Counted from the first letter of the stretch, positions 29,070 through 38,390 are shown. The stretch: DNA of 52,667 nucleotides from Gammaproteobacteria bacterium (GCA_030835405.1 JAURPG010000110.1:1-52667), one strand, 5' to 3'. Made by a program: numbers and translations. The notes: a model not told the origin generated them from the letters alone.

Positions 29070-30418
29070 TAGTTCTGCTCCTTGGTCGCAACTGGCTCAA
29101 GTATCGCAAGAGTAGATACATCTTCATGCAGATATTTAGCAACCACTGCTCTTACCTGTTCAGCGGTAATTTCATTTATTTTTTCAACATACTCATCAGC
29201 CAGTTTCCAGCCCAGACCCACGGTTTCGTAGATTCCAAGAACCATCGCCTGATAAAAGACTGAGTCTTTTTCATAAACATTACTGGAAACCACCTGTGCT
29301 TTTACCCTGTCCAGTTCACGATCATCTGCGAGGGTTGTTTTTATGGTTTCCAGTTGAGCGTATATGGCCTGCTCAAGTTCCTGAATGGTCCTGTCCTGTG
29401 CAGGTGTGCCGGTTAGAGTAAATAAACCGTCCAGCCTTCCGGACATTTGATAACTGGCGCCAACACCACTGGCTACCTGTTGCCCACGAACCAGTTGTGA
29501 TGCAAACCTTGCACTACTACCCCCGCTCAGTATGCCTGACAGGACCTCAAGGGCATACGGTTCCCAGCGTTGTGTTGGCGACCCCTCTGCCAATGAAGAC
29601 TTAAGGCCGGGGACCTTAAAGGCCAGCATCAGTCTTGAGATCTCCGCAGGGCGTTTTACTATTACGGTCTTTTTTCCCTGCTGCAGAACTTCCGGTCGAT
29701 GTGGGGGCGAAGTAACATTTTCAGCCTTAAGTTTACCAAAGTACTTGATGGCCAGTTGATGCACGGCATCCGGCTCAACATCACCGACCACGACAACAGT
29801 GGCATTATTTGGCGCGTAATATTTTTGATACCATTCACGAAGATCCTCAACTTTCATGGCGTCTAGATCAGCCATCCAGCCAATAATGGGCTGCCGGTAT
29901 GGACTGGTTTGAAATGCCGTTGCCTGTGCGACTTCGCGCAAATAAGCATTTGGATTGTCCTCTGTCCTCAACCGCCTTTCTTCTTTGACCACCTCGACCT
30001 CCTTGTTAAACGCCTCAGGCGGGAGGGTGATATTTCTCATGCGGTCTGCTTCGAGCTCAAAACTAATGGCCAGCCTGGATTTTTCCAGGGTCTGGAAATA
30101 GGCGGTGTAATCATCGCCGGTAAAAGCATTTTCTCTACCGCCATTTTCGGAAATTATTCGGGAAAACTCCCCTTCACCATGCTTTTCGGTGCCCTTGAAC
30201 ATCATGTGCTCCAGGACATGTGAAACTCCGGTTATGCCATCAGTTTCATAACTGGCACCAACCTTGTACCATACCTGGGTAACCACTACCGGGGCGCGAT
30301 GGTCTTCTTTGACCAACAATTTCAAGCCATTCTCAAGAACATATTCATTTACCTGGGCTGTCGCCTGTGAAACAACGCTTGCCAGTAAAATTAGCTGAAC
30401 AATTTTATTCAATTTCAT
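29069..30418 (-). CDS. M16-family zinc peptidase, catalytic subunit, exported
   Basis: 449 residues with a signal peptide of about 21 residues ending ATA. The inverted zinc motif is intact: His67, Glu70 and His71 in HVLEHMMFKGT, with the third ligand Glu at about 147 (VVKEERRLR). The C-terminal half lacks the motif, as normal for M16B. It should degrade peptides in the periplasm as a heterodimer with the next gene. It heads the run M16-M16-rsmD-coaD-ferredoxin-ggt and diverges from ftsY across 113 bp, which must hold both promoters. Confidence 0.94.
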   Translation of the reverse strand: MKLNKIVQLILLASVVSQATAQVNEYVLENGLKLLVKEDHRAPVVVTQVWYKVGASYETDGITGVSHVLEHMMFKGTEKHGEGEFSRIISENGGRENAFTGDDYTAYFQTLEKSRLAISFELEADRMRNITLPPEAFNKEVEVVKEERRLRTEDNPNAYLREVAQATAFQTSPYRQPIIGWMADLDAMKVEDLREWYQKYYAPNNATVVVVGDVEPDAVHQLAIKYFGKLKAENVTSPPHRPEVLQQGKKTVIVKRPAEISRLMLAFKVPGLKSSLAEGSPTQRWEPYALEVLSGILSGGSSARFASQLVRGQQVASGVGASYQMSGRLDGLFTLTGTPAQDRTIQELEQAIYAQLETIKTTLADDRELDRVKAQVVSSNVYEKDSVFYQAMVLGIYETVGLGWKLADEYVEKINEITAEQVRAVVAKYLHEDVSTLAILEPVATKEQN

Positions 30419-30531
30419 CTCCAGTTTAGAGGTTTCTCACTTACATTAAATTTATACATTTTTCTCATTTTAGAGTAAGTTTTTGGTTAATGATACGATA
30501 CTAAGTTCCACGATGTTACAAAATTACCGAA

Positions 30532-31494
30532 ATGCTATTTAAAAAAAATCAAAATAAAGAACAACAGGCTTTCAGTGTCTGGAAATCTTTAAAATCCGGT
30601 CTGAATAAAACCAGAGATATCCTGTTAAGTGACATTGGCGATTTATTAAGCCTCAACAACCTGGGTACAGATGAATTGCTGGAGGAGCTAGAAACCAGGC
30701 TCTTGCTCGCAGACGTTGGCATTGACGCCACTGAAAAGATAATCAATGGCTTAAAAACAGATATTAAGAAGCAAAGGCCGGATTCTGCCGAGGAAGCATT
30801 AATACTGCTCAAGCAACAGATGATAAACGTTCTTAAGGCGATCGAATCCCCGATAAATTTATCTGTTAGTGCACATAAGCCCTTAACCATATTAGTTATA
30901 GGTGTAAATGGGGCCGGGAAGACCACCACCATTGGCAAACTGACTAATCTTTACAAAAACAGTTTTAAAACCATGATTGCCGCAGGCGACACCTTCCGGG
31001 CTGCAGCAATTGAACAATTAATTGCCTGGGGCGATCGAAATTCTGTGCCTGTGGTGTCAAGAGCACAAGGAGCAGATTCTGCTGCTGTGATTTATGACGC
31101 CTTACAGACGGCGCGGCAACAAAACATTGACCTGTTGATTGCTGATACGGCGGGCAGGCTACAAAACAAGAATAATCTTATTGATGAACTAAAAAAAATA
31201 CGCCGCACAATAACCAAGTTTGATCCTGAGCTTAACGTTATAACCTTACTGATCATTGATGCTGCCACAGGGCAAAATGCGCTGAATCAAGCGGTGCAAT
31301 TTAATTCGGATATAGGAATTGACGGCCTGGTTTTAACAAAACTGGACGGCACCGCAAAAGGTGGAATTATCTTTGCAATCGCTGAAAGTCTTGGCATACC
31401 ATTACATTATATAGGGACCGGCGAATCGATTAATGATATTTCACCTTTTAATGCACAGGATTTTGTCTCCGCTCTTTTATCAATAAAAACATGA
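30532..31494 (+). CDS. ftsY: Signal recognition particle receptor FtsY
   Basis: 320 residues. The long acidic A domain found in E. coli FtsY is absent; after about 40 residues the N domain begins. The G domain shows GVNGAGKTTTIGKL at 124-137, AAGDTFRAAA, ADTAGRLQNK and the TKLDGTAKGG motif. FtsY docks ribosome-SRP complexes at the membrane in a GTP-controlled cycle. The hydrophobic/basic N-terminal stretch (FSVWKSLKSGLNKTRD) may be the membrane-targeting helix. It is first in ftsY-ftsE-ftsX and overlaps ftsE by four bases. Confidence 0.97.
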   Translation: MLFKKNQNKEQQAFSVWKSLKSGLNKTRDILLSDIGDLLSLNNLGTDELLEELETRLLLADVGIDATEKIINGLKTDIKKQRPDSAEEALILLKQQMINVLKAIESPINLSVSAHKPLTILVIGVNGAGKTTTIGKLTNLYKNSFKTMIAAGDTFRAAAIEQLIAWGDRNSVPVVSRAQGADSAAVIYDALQTARQQNIDLLIADTAGRLQNKNNLIDELKKIRRTITKFDPELNVITLLIIDAATGQNALNQAVQFNSDIGIDGLVLTKLDGTAKGGIIFAIAESLGIPLHYIGTGESINDISPFNAQDFVSALLSIKT

Positions 31495-32171
31495 TTCAGT
31501 TTACAGACGTTTCCAAGCGCTACACCTCCGGCAAGGATGCATTAAAAAAGCTGAATTTATTTATTGAACAAGGGGCGATGGTGTTTGTCACCGGACGCTC
31601 CGGGGCAGGAAAAACCACCCTGCTCAGACTAATCGCATTGATAGAGCGACAGTCCCGTGGTCAAATCATTGTCAACAGTCAAAACCTCGAAAGGGTGAGG
31701 GGCAACCGAATTCCCTTGTTCCGAAGAAATATAGGTTTTATGTTCCAGGACCATCGGCTACTAAATGATCGCACTGTCTTCGACAATGTTGCACTGCCTA
31801 TGGTGGTGGCCGGCTATTCATACCAGGACACAAGGAAACGTGTCCACGCAGCATTAGACAAGGTTGGTCTGCTGAAGCTTGAAAAGTCCTATCCACAGGC
31901 ACTTTCCGGCGGAGAACAACAGCGTGTTGGCATTGCCCGGGCAGTTGTACATCGGCCAGCGCTGCTACTGGCAGACGAACCGACCGGGAACCTTGATCCA
32001 GCTCTATCATGGGAAAGCATGAAGTTATTCGAGCAGTTTAATCAGGTTGGTGTAACTGTGCTCATCGCCAGCCATGACCTGGAAATGATAAGACGGTTAA
32101 AAAAACCTATCATAACCTTGAAGGCCGGGCAGCTGCTGACCAAAAACCCGAGGAATGAAACCCGGACGTGA
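31491..32171 (+). CDS. ftsE: Cell division ATP-binding protein FtsE
   Basis: 226 residues. ABC motifs: Walker [10 protein letters not shown] near 36-44, Q-loop FMFQDHRLL, signature LSGGEQQRV, Walker [14 protein letters not shown] and switch IASHD. With FtsX it couples ATP use to activation of septal peptidoglycan amidases. Both junctions are four-base overlaps (ATGA with ftsY, GTGA with ftsX). Confidence 0.97.
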   Translation: MIQFTDVSKRYTSGKDALKKLNLFIEQGAMVFVTGRSGAGKTTLLRLIALIERQSRGQIIVNSQNLERVRGNRIPLFRRNIGFMFQDHRLLNDRTVFDNVALPMVVAGYSYQDTRKRVHAALDKVGLLKLEKSYPQALSGGEQQRVGIARAVVHRPALLLADEPTGNLDPALSWESMKLFEQFNQVGVTVLIASHDLEMIRRLKKPIITLKAGQLLTKNPRNETRT

Positions 32172-33136
32172 ACGTTAAACGAAAACCTGGCTCCGGGCCG
32201 AATAATTCACCAGGCAAAGTCCTCCAGGTCTGGCTGTCCCAACACGCGCGCGCCTTGATGGTGAGCATCGGCCAGTTAAGCAAAAATCCTCTTGGCAACC
32301 TCTTTTCCGTGATGGTAATCGGTATTACGCTAGCGCTACCTGTGGGACTGCATCTGATTATCAGCAATGCTTCCCGGGTCCTGCAAAGCTGGGAAGGTAA
32401 TATTCAAATCGCAGTTTATCTGAAACCGGGAGTCACTGAAGAACGGGCCCAGCAACTTAGCATGGAGCTCGACAACGAAGAGACAATTGAAAGTATCGCA
32501 TTAATTACGAAAGAGATGGCGCTGAATGAATACAAGACGCTGTCCGGGTTTGCCGAGGCACTAGAAGCCCTGGAAGAAAACCCCCTCCCCAATATGTTAA
32601 TTATTAGACCGGACCTGAACTCCCTTTCATCAACGGCCGGAGACGAACTTATTTCACGGCTTGGGTTACTGGATGAGGTTGAATCGGCACAGCTTGACCA
32701 TCAATGGGTAAACCGACTACTGGCTATATTGGGCATCATGAAAACGGGCGTGATCGTTCTTGTTTCATTGTTCTCGATGGCCGTTTTGTTAATTGTGGGG
32801 AATACCATTCGACTTTCCATTTTTAACAAACGCACTGAAATTGAAATAGATAAACTGTTTGGTGCTACCAATGCTTTCATCCAGCGGCCATTTTTGTATT
32901 CTGGGCTTATCTATGGGACAGGGGGCAGCCTGATTGCCTGGTGCCTGGTGTTGTCCTTAACCGAGATCATGCAAGACCCGGTTGGACAGTTGGCATTGTT
33001 ATATGGCAGCGACTTCACCTTGTCAGGGTTAAGATTAAAAGAAGTATTAACCCTTTTTGCATCAGGTGGAGGGCTGGGCCTGCTGGGTTCATGGATTGCC
33101 GTGGGGCGCCACCTCAAAAACACAGAGCCGACATAA
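32168..33136 (+). CDS. ftsX: Cell division membrane protein FtsX
   Basis: 322 residues from a GTG start overlapping the ftsE stop. There is a basic cytoplasmic N-terminus, a first span near 50-68, a periplasmic loop of about 100 residues with the FtsX pattern (IQIAVYLKPGV and LPNMLIIRP), then three further spans near 193-218, 243-266 and 293-312. It transmits FtsE ATPase cycles to periplasmic EnvC-type activators of amidases. The following 100 bp lead to rpoH. Confidence 0.95.
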   Translation: MNVKRKPGSGPNNSPGKVLQVWLSQHARALMVSIGQLSKNPLGNLFSVMVIGITLALPVGLHLIISNASRVLQSWEGNIQIAVYLKPGVTEERAQQLSMELDNEETIESIALITKEMALNEYKTLSGFAEALEALEENPLPNMLIIRPDLNSLSSTAGDELISRLGLLDEVESAQLDHQWVNRLLAILGIMKTGVIVLVSLFSMAVLLIVGNTIRLSIFNKRTEIEIDKLFGATNAFIQRPFLYSGLIYGTGGSLIAWCLVLSLTEIMQDPVGQLALLYGSDFTLSGLRLKEVLTLFASGGGLGLLGSWIAVGRHLKNTEPT

Positions 33137-33190
33137 CCTGCTGATTTAAAACATAAAATCTTCTGCTCCATGCCTGAACTTCCCTCCGAC

Positions 33191-33217
33191 TTGGCACTCT
33201 AACTATCAGAGTGCTAA
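33191..33217. promoter_or_regulatory. CIRCE operator (HrcA binding site) upstream of rpoH
   Basis: The inverted repeat TTGGCACTC - nine bases - GAGTGCTAA differs from the CIRCE consensus (TTAGCACTC-N9-GAGTGCTAA) at one position only. CIRCE is bound by the heat-shock repressor HrcA and is usually placed before groESL or dnaK operons. Here it lies 31 bases before the chosen rpoH start. The match is direct; that HrcA exists in this organism and binds here is inference. Confidence 0.88.
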
Positions 33218-33220
33218 TAT
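33191..33220 (+). promoter_or_regulatory. Probable sigma70-type promoter of rpoH, overlapped by CIRCE
   Basis: TTGGCA (33191-33196, five of six matches to -35) and TAATAT (33215-33220, four of six to -10) are 18 bases apart. Both overlap the CIRCE arms, so bound HrcA would block RNA polymerase. Transcription would begin near 33227, leaving a leader of about 22 bases. Start-site mapping has not been done. Confidence 0.6.
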
Positions 33221-33248
33221 TGGCGTATTCAGAATCATGAGGAACAAC

Positions 33249-34091
33249 ATGAACTTACAATTATCCGTACCTAATCATTCCATTGAGGCCTATATCCAAG
33301 GCGTCAATAGTATACCGGTTTTGAGTGCAGAGCATGAGCAAGCACTATTTGACCGATTTAAAAACCAGGACGATCTAGAGGCTGCAAGGGAGCTTGTGCT
33401 GTCCCATTTGCGCTTTGTGGTAAAAGTCGCCCGTGGGTACAGTGGTTATGGACTGCCCCAGGCCGATTTAATTCAAGAAGGCAATATTGGTTTGATGAAG
33501 GCCGTGAAAAGGTTTGATCCTTCCGTGGGGGTGAGGCTGGTCTCATTTGCGGTGCATTGGATCAGGGCTGAAATTCACGAATATATATTGCGCAACTGGC
33601 GCATTGTGAAGGTTGCCACAACAAAGGCCCAGCGAAAATTATTTTTCAACTTGCGTTCAACAAAGAAACGCCTTGGTTGGTTATCACACGAAGAAGTTCA
33701 GTCTGTTGCTAATGACCTTGGGGTAAAACCCAAAGATGTACTCGAAATGGAAAAGCGAATGAGCGCCTATGACGCATCTTTTGACGGCAAGGAGAATGAT
33801 GATGACAATGATGTTTATGCGCCGGCATTTTTTCTCGAGACTGAGAATGATGGTCCGGAGCAAGCAACTGAGTCAGAGCAAAATGAAGCCCTTATGACAG
33901 AACAATTAGAACAGGCTCTAGAGTCGCTGGACGACAGGAGCAGAAAGATTATTTCCCAAAGATGGCTCAGCTCCAAAAAGCAGACGCTGCATGAACTGGC
34001 TTCAGAGCACGGGGTATCAGCAGAACGCATAAGACAGCTTGAACAAAATGCCATGAAGAAATTACGAAACTCCATGGAGTCGCTACAGTAA
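33249..34091 (+). CDS. rpoH: Heat-shock sigma factor RpoH (sigma-32)
   Basis: 280 residues from the ATG at 33249, preceded by AGGA at a suitable distance; an ATG at 33237 would add four residues and has no such site. Region 2 is seen as [11 protein letters not shown] through [18 protein letters not shown]; the RpoH-specific box QRKLFFNLR lies at 128-136. Region 4 closes the protein with [23 protein letters not shown]. It directs RNA polymerase to heat-shock promoters. The acidic insert between regions 3 and 4 (near 176-205) is longer and more Asp/Glu-rich than I expect. It follows ftsX, as is conserved, but with its own CIRCE-marked promoter. Confidence 0.96.
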   Translation: MNLQLSVPNHSIEAYIQGVNSIPVLSAEHEQALFDRFKNQDDLEAARELVLSHLRFVVKVARGYSGYGLPQADLIQEGNIGLMKAVKRFDPSVGVRLVSFAVHWIRAEIHEYILRNWRIVKVATTKAQRKLFFNLRSTKKRLGWLSHEEVQSVANDLGVKPKDVLEMEKRMSAYDASFDGKENDDDNDVYAPAFFLETENDGPEQATESEQNEALMTEQLEQALESLDDRSRKIISQRWLSSKKQTLHELASEHGVSAERIRQLEQNAMKKLRNSMESLQ

Positions 34092-34172
34092 TATTCGCCT
34101 ATGCCGGATAAACTACGCCGGACAAATTGTTGTATTTTATTTGCGGCGACCTGTTTACGACGCCGGGGCGTA

Positions 34173-35159
34173 TTATCCAAACTGGCCGGCAAAAATTCTC
34201 AGGTAGTGGTCCGCCAATAAAAACGCAAACAATGCCATCAAATAGATAATCGAATACGCAAATGTCTTCATTGCAAGCGCATCGCTATGGTCACGTTGCA
34301 TGACAATAGCATAATAAAGAAATATTCCGCCCAGCATCACCGCGCCAAACAGATACATCCCGCCACTCATCATGAAGACAAACGGCAACAGGCTGGCTAG
34401 AAACAAAATAATTGTGTAGTAAAGAATCTGTAGACGGGTAAATTCCACCCCATGGGTAACGGGCAGCATTGGTATTGCTGCCTTTTCATATTCGTCTCGG
34501 CGACATATCGCTAGCGCCCAAAAATGTGGTGGTGTCCAGGCAAAGATAATTATAAACAACAACAGCGAATGGGGATCCAGCGTTCCGGTTACTGCAGTCC
34601 AGCCCAGTACCGGTGGCGCAGCACCAGAGGCCCCGCCGATAACAATATTCTGTGGCGTAGCGCGCTTTAGATACATGGAATAAACAAACCCATATCCCAC
34701 CAAAGAAACCAGCGTCAATACTGCGGTGAGCATATTGATATAAACCACTAATATCCACATTGACAAAACACATAATAACAAAGAAAAAACCAGGGCGCGG
34801 TCAATGCTGACATTACCTTTTGGTAGCGGTCGGTTTTGCGTCCTGGCCATGATGGCGTCTACACGCTGATCAACCATCTGATTGACTGCAGCTGCAGATG
34901 CTGCCGCCAGGCCAATACCGAGGTTGCCAAGGACAAATACATCAAGCGGCACTGCACCAGGCACGGCAAGCAACATGCCAACAGCGGAAGTAAATATAAT
35001 TAAGGCAACAATAGTTGGCTTGCACAATGCTAGGTAGTCCCGCCAGGGGACGATTGCAGTGTCATTTAATATAGATTCTTTCAATTTATTTAACCGGATC
35101 TGCGTTTTGACAAAAGACGCCGGCAGGTAAATCGTTTTTTTGGTTTTAGTTGATTGCAT
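34173..35159 (-). CDS. cyoE: Protoheme IX farnesyltransferase (heme O synthase)
   Basis: 328 residues of the UbiA prenyltransferase fold with about eight or nine hydrophobic spans. Motifs: LCKPTIVAL at the first helix, the prenyl-diphosphate Asp motif NQMVDQRVDAIMARTQNRPLPKG, the second motif region YTxxLKR-like YSMYLKRATPQNIVIGG and FAWTPPHFWALA. It converts heme B to heme O for terminal oxidases. It is third in a SURF1 - Sco-like - cyoE run divergent from the oxidase genes. No heme A synthase (ctaA) is present in the window. Confidence 0.95.
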   Translation of the reverse strand: MQSTKTKKTIYLPASFVKTQIRLNKLKESILNDTAIVPWRDYLALCKPTIVALIIFTSAVGMLLAVPGAVPLDVFVLGNLGIGLAAASAAAVNQMVDQRVDAIMARTQNRPLPKGNVSIDRALVFSLLLCVLSMWILVVYINMLTAVLTLVSLVGYGFVYSMYLKRATPQNIVIGGASGAAPPVLGWTAVTGTLDPHSLLLFIIIFAWTPPHFWALAICRRDEYEKAAIPMLPVTHGVEFTRLQILYYTIILFLASLLPFVFMMSGGMYLFGAVMLGGIFLYYAIVMQRDHSDALAMKTFAYSIIYLMALFAFLLADHYLRIFAGQFG

Positions 35160-35768
35160 TTAACCGATCCTGGAATATCGCAAAAGTCTTTTGATATCCT
35201 GGAGAATTCCCGCGCCTTCACTATCTCTATTGTATCTCATCATCAGGTTTCCTGCCGGGTCTACTAACAAATATTCACGTTCAAAAATATCAGGCAACTG
35301 TGTTTTGTCAGCAGTGACTATGAAATCGTCCTTTATTGACATAGCCAGCACCTCACCCCAATCAACCTGTGTAGCTAAACCAGACTCCCCTACGGCACCT
35401 AAATCGCTATTGTTTGCCACGACCAACTGGAGCCTATGGGAATTTTGGGCGAGTGATAATTTTAATTTTTGCAACATTTGTATATCTTGCCGACATGTTG
35501 CCTCACACGCATCCGGTAAAATATATATCAGACTCCATTTACCCAGCAGATTACCCGCCTCGCTCCCGCCAGCAGGGGAATGTAATGATACATCCTGCAG
35601 GCGCATCGGCGGGTCAAGCAAGTTCCCATGGTTAATGGAATCACCCCTGCCAATATCAGTATAAATATAAATAATCCACGCACCCAGGATGGGCGATATA
35701 AATACCAGCACTAAAACTAATAGCTCTATTCTGCCAACTTTTTTTGACGATTTCTGTTCTTCACTCAT
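35160..35768 (-). CDS. Sco/thioredoxin-like membrane-anchored oxidase assembly protein
   Basis: 202 residues. One membrane span near 13-35 is followed by a periplasmic thioredoxin-like domain with Cys-x3-Cys (DACEATCRQD, near 92-101), the same spacing as the copper site of Sco proteins, and a YLLVDPAGNLMMRY strand. The distal histidine of true Sco copper chaperones is not evident, so it may be a thiol-redox partner instead. Its stop touches the start of cyoE, and SURF1 ends two bases upstream, placing it in oxidase assembly. Function is inferred from position. Confidence 0.75.
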   Translation of the reverse strand: MSEEQKSSKKVGRIELLVLVLVFISPILGAWIIYIYTDIGRGDSINHGNLLDPPMRLQDVSLHSPAGGSEAGNLLGKWSLIYILPDACEATCRQDIQMLQKLKLSLAQNSHRLQLVVANNSDLGAVGESGLATQVDWGEVLAMSIKDDFIVTADKTQLPDIFEREYLLVDPAGNLMMRYNRDSEGAGILQDIKRLLRYSRIG

Positions 35769-35770
35769 TA

Positions 35771-36514
35771 TTAGGATTTTTTCATAATCAAGCCCACGAA
35801 TATAACCAAAACAACTAACGCCATTCTAAACCATTGCATGACGTAGGCCTGATGACGCGCCGGCCCTGAATCAATGGGTTGCCAGTCCCGATGAAGCCCG
35901 AATTCAATCTCGGGACCCAGGAGTATAATGAAAGGGTGATATTTAGTCCCTGTAGTCACACCGACTTCGTCAATATTTATTTCCTGGACCCGGATTATAT
36001 TATTTTTCATGCCCTCGAAAACTATTTCATCAATAAATAGATTGTCTTCCACCATCTTAAGCGGCCCGGTCAAGTCAAGATGTCCTCTGGGAACTTGAAT
36101 TGGTGCGATAAAACCATAGTTATCTTCAGCGCCTATCCATCCGAGGTTTAATAACACGCGCTTATCTGACCCGTTGACCATGAAGTCCGCTATCATGTTG
36201 TATCCCGCCACTCCATTTAGTATTTGATTGTCTAACAAAATAATAGGGCCTGAATCAAATTCACCTGTTAGCGACACCTGTCGCCATTGTAGATCAGCGG
36301 CAGGTATATTTTGTTTTATAACTGACGATAGACTTATTATCGTCTGTTCCGTGGCCAGCAAAAAATCCTGATAGTTTTGTTTCTTATGCTGCGCGCGCTC
36401 CAACTGCCAAAACCCAAGCGAGATAAACACTGTGAGCGCCAAAATAGTTAACACTGTTTTAACTGGATCAGGACGAAATTGTCGGCGACTTCCTGTTTGT
36501 AGAATACCCTTCAG
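35771..36514 (-). CDS. SURF1-family oxidase assembly protein, probable CTG start
   Basis: 247 residues if read from CTG at 36514. The recognised core starts near a GTG at 36454 (LTILALTVFISLGFWQLERA), but the family motif FRPDP is encoded in frame just upstream (36478-36464) and the frame is open to a TAG at 36544-36542. No ATG, GTG or TTG lies in this upstream part; a CTG at 36514 is preceded by GGAG seven bases away. SURF1 has two membrane spans (here about 29-47 and near the C-terminus, MALVVLVIFVGLIM) and a periplasmic part (LLNLGWIG). It aids heme A insertion or assembly of cytochrome oxidase subunit I. It heads SURF1 - Sco-like - cyoE. Confidence 0.85.
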   Translation of the reverse strand: MKGILQTGSRRQFRPDPVKTVLTILALTVFISLGFWQLERAQHKKQNYQDFLLATEQTIISLSSVIKQNIPAADLQWRQVSLTGEFDSGPIILLDNQILNGVAGYNMIADFMVNGSDKRVLLNLGWIGAEDNYGFIAPIQVPRGHLDLTGPLKMVEDNLFIDEIVFEGMKNNIIRVQEINIDEVGVTTGTKYHPFIILLGPEIEFGLHRDWQPIDSGPARHQAYVMQWFRMALVVLVIFVGLIMKKS

Positions 36515-36971
36515 TTTTATGCTCCAGCATTTATGATCCCGCTATGAATATATTAACCCTCCTGGCAAGACAACAACTTCAATGGGTTGTGATTATTCCA
36601 CCTATGTATGACACTGATTGCGCGTATTTTATGGTTGCTTTCGCCCCTGATTACTACTGAATAGTATAGTTATGGATACATAATTAATTTGACCCTGCCA
36701 ATTTAACCTGCGACGGGTCATACGCTCGAAAAAGAAAATGAGAATCAATCATAATTCACCCTCTGCATACCTACCAGCTTTCTTCTTTAAAACACAACAA
36801 AACTATGACTAAAATCATTGACTTAAATGTAACGGAAGGTACACTTTCAAGCTTTGTGTATAGACTGTTATTGCAAGGTTCTATTTGTGTTCAAAAGCTC
36901 TGGTTCTGAGCTGTAATGTTTTTGGACCTTCCTTCAATAAATAATGTTAACCATAGAGGAAATATTTAGTT
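36515..36971. promoter_or_regulatory. Divergent regulatory spacer between SURF1 and the oxidase operon
   Basis: No gene was found in these 457 bp. A candidate sigma70 promoter for coxB is TTGACT (36818-36823) with TACACT (36840-36845), 16 bases apart. An AT-rich stretch at 36734-36752 (GAAAAT GAGAAT C AATCAT) matches the first two hexamers of a Fur-type array but not the third; I do not call it. AGAGGAAA precedes coxB. The length of the spacer suggests control of both operons. Confidence 0.4.
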
Positions 36972-38330
36972 ATGGCACTCGCAGTAGTAATTACCCTGCT
37001 TATTATAGGCTCATTGATCTTTCATTTCGTAAGCCCCTGGTGGTTTACGCCCATTGCATCCAACTGGACGTCTATCGATGACACCATAAACCTTACCTTC
37101 ATCGTTACCGGCATTGTGTTTGTGCTGATTAACAGCTTTTTGGTGTACTGCGTTGTCAAGTTTCGCTATAAGGAAGGAGAGCGCGCCCACTATGAACCAG
37201 AAAATAAAAAGCTTGAAGTGGGGTTGACCGCGATTACGTCTATAGGCGTAATCGCCATGCTGGCCCCGGGGCTGTTTGTCTGGGCAAATTTCGTTGATGT
37301 GCCGGATGATGCGATTGAGGTTGAGGTGGTAGGGCAGCAATGGCGCTGGTCTTATCGATATCCAGGTGATGATGAGGTCTTTGGTAGCACCGACGTCAGT
37401 CACATGACGGACGAAAACCCGTTCGGGATCAACCCTGAAGACCCTAATGGCCAAGATGATGTGGTGGTATACGACGACGGCCTGAGGCTGCTAAAAGGCA
37501 GGCCAGTAAAATTATTACTGCGCGCCAAAGACGTGCTTCACAATTTTACCGTTGCCCAGTTCAGGGTAAAGATGGACATGGTCCCCGGCATGGTTACATA
37601 TTTGTGGCTAGAACCTACTGTGACCGGTGAATATGACATCCTTTGTGAAGAGCTCTGCGGGATTGGCCATTACGCCATGCGTGGCAGGGTAATTGTGGAA
37701 GAAGAGCCGGCCTACAGCAACTGGCTGGCAGAACAAACAACTTTCGCGCAGACCGTTAGAGAAAATACAGCCGACATTAATACTGGCAGGGCACTTTATG
37801 CCGTCTGTGCCTCATGTCATGGCCAGGAAGGCGAAGGCAACGAGGCATTAAATGCACCGCGTCTTGCAGGGATGTCATCATGGTATATGGAAAGCCAGAT
37901 TAACAAGTACAAAAACGGCATGCGCGGGGCCCATGAGGAAGATGTCTATGGCAGACAAATGGTCCCCATGGCGGCCACTCTTGCCAATGAGGCAGCCGTT
38001 AAAAATGTCGCGGCATATATTGCATCCATGGCTGACACGACGGTAACCGAAACAATTGCAGGAAATATAGAAAACGGCAGGCGTCTATATACCACCTGCG
38101 GCGCCTGTCACGGCAAACAGGGCCAGGGCATATGGAGCACAGACGCGCCAAGACTAGCGGGGCAAAATGACTGGTACCTGGCAAGACAGCTTTCCAATTT
38201 TAAAAATGAAATTAGAGGCTACCATTCCAGCGACGCTACCGGCAAACAGATGCTGTTATTGTCGAAGATGTTGAAGCAAGAGTCTGCGATCAATGATGTG
38301 GTCGCCTACATCAACACATTACAACCGTAG
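36972..38330 (+). CDS. coxB: Cytochrome c oxidase subunit II with two fused cytochrome c domains (caa3-like)
   Basis: 452 residues in four parts. There are three N-terminal hydrophobic spans (about 3-20, 40-62 and 84-106), one more than usual. A cupredoxin domain follows with CuA ligands His190, Cys225, Cys229, His233 and Met236 (CEELCGIGHYAM). Two class I cytochrome c domains follow, with CASCH at 279-283 and CGACH at 376-380 and candidate Met ligands in RQMVPM and KQMLLL. It accepts electrons into CuA, probably through its own hemes as in caa3 oxidases; two c domains rather than one is the less common form. It is the first gene of a five-gene operon. Confidence 0.94.
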   Translation: MALAVVITLLIIGSLIFHFVSPWWFTPIASNWTSIDDTINLTFIVTGIVFVLINSFLVYCVVKFRYKEGERAHYEPENKKLEVGLTAITSIGVIAMLAPGLFVWANFVDVPDDAIEVEVVGQQWRWSYRYPGDDEVFGSTDVSHMTDENPFGINPEDPNGQDDVVVYDDGLRLLKGRPVKLLLRAKDVLHNFTVAQFRVKMDMVPGMVTYLWLEPTVTGEYDILCEELCGIGHYAMRGRVIVEEEPAYSNWLAEQTTFAQTVRENTADINTGRALYAVCASCHGQEGEGNEALNAPRLAGMSSWYMESQINKYKNGMRGAHEEDVYGRQMVPMAATLANEAAVKNVAAYIASMADTTVTETIAGNIENGRRLYTTCGACHGKQGQGIWSTDAPRLAGQNDWYLARQLSNFKNEIRGYHSSDATGKQMLLLSKMLKQESAINDVVAYINTLQP

Positions 38331-38390
38331 TTTCGCGCTTTAATCTACTAGTATGAATTTATACGTAATAAAATTTTGGAGGAAGTTCTA

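Noticed and set aside
34092-34172. Hairpin-like repeats (GCCGG) between rpoH and cyoE
   Set aside because: The arms are short and direct rather than inverted, and no T tract follows, so it is not called a terminator.
36471-36531. Small ATG-begun frame upstream of SURF1 on the minus strand (about 20 codons)
   Set aside because: It is in another frame and ends at TGA before the SURF1 core. No family resemblance; treated as chance.
36734-36752. Fur-box-like array before coxB
   Set aside because: Two hexamers match five of six bases, but the inverted third matches only two. Too weak to call.
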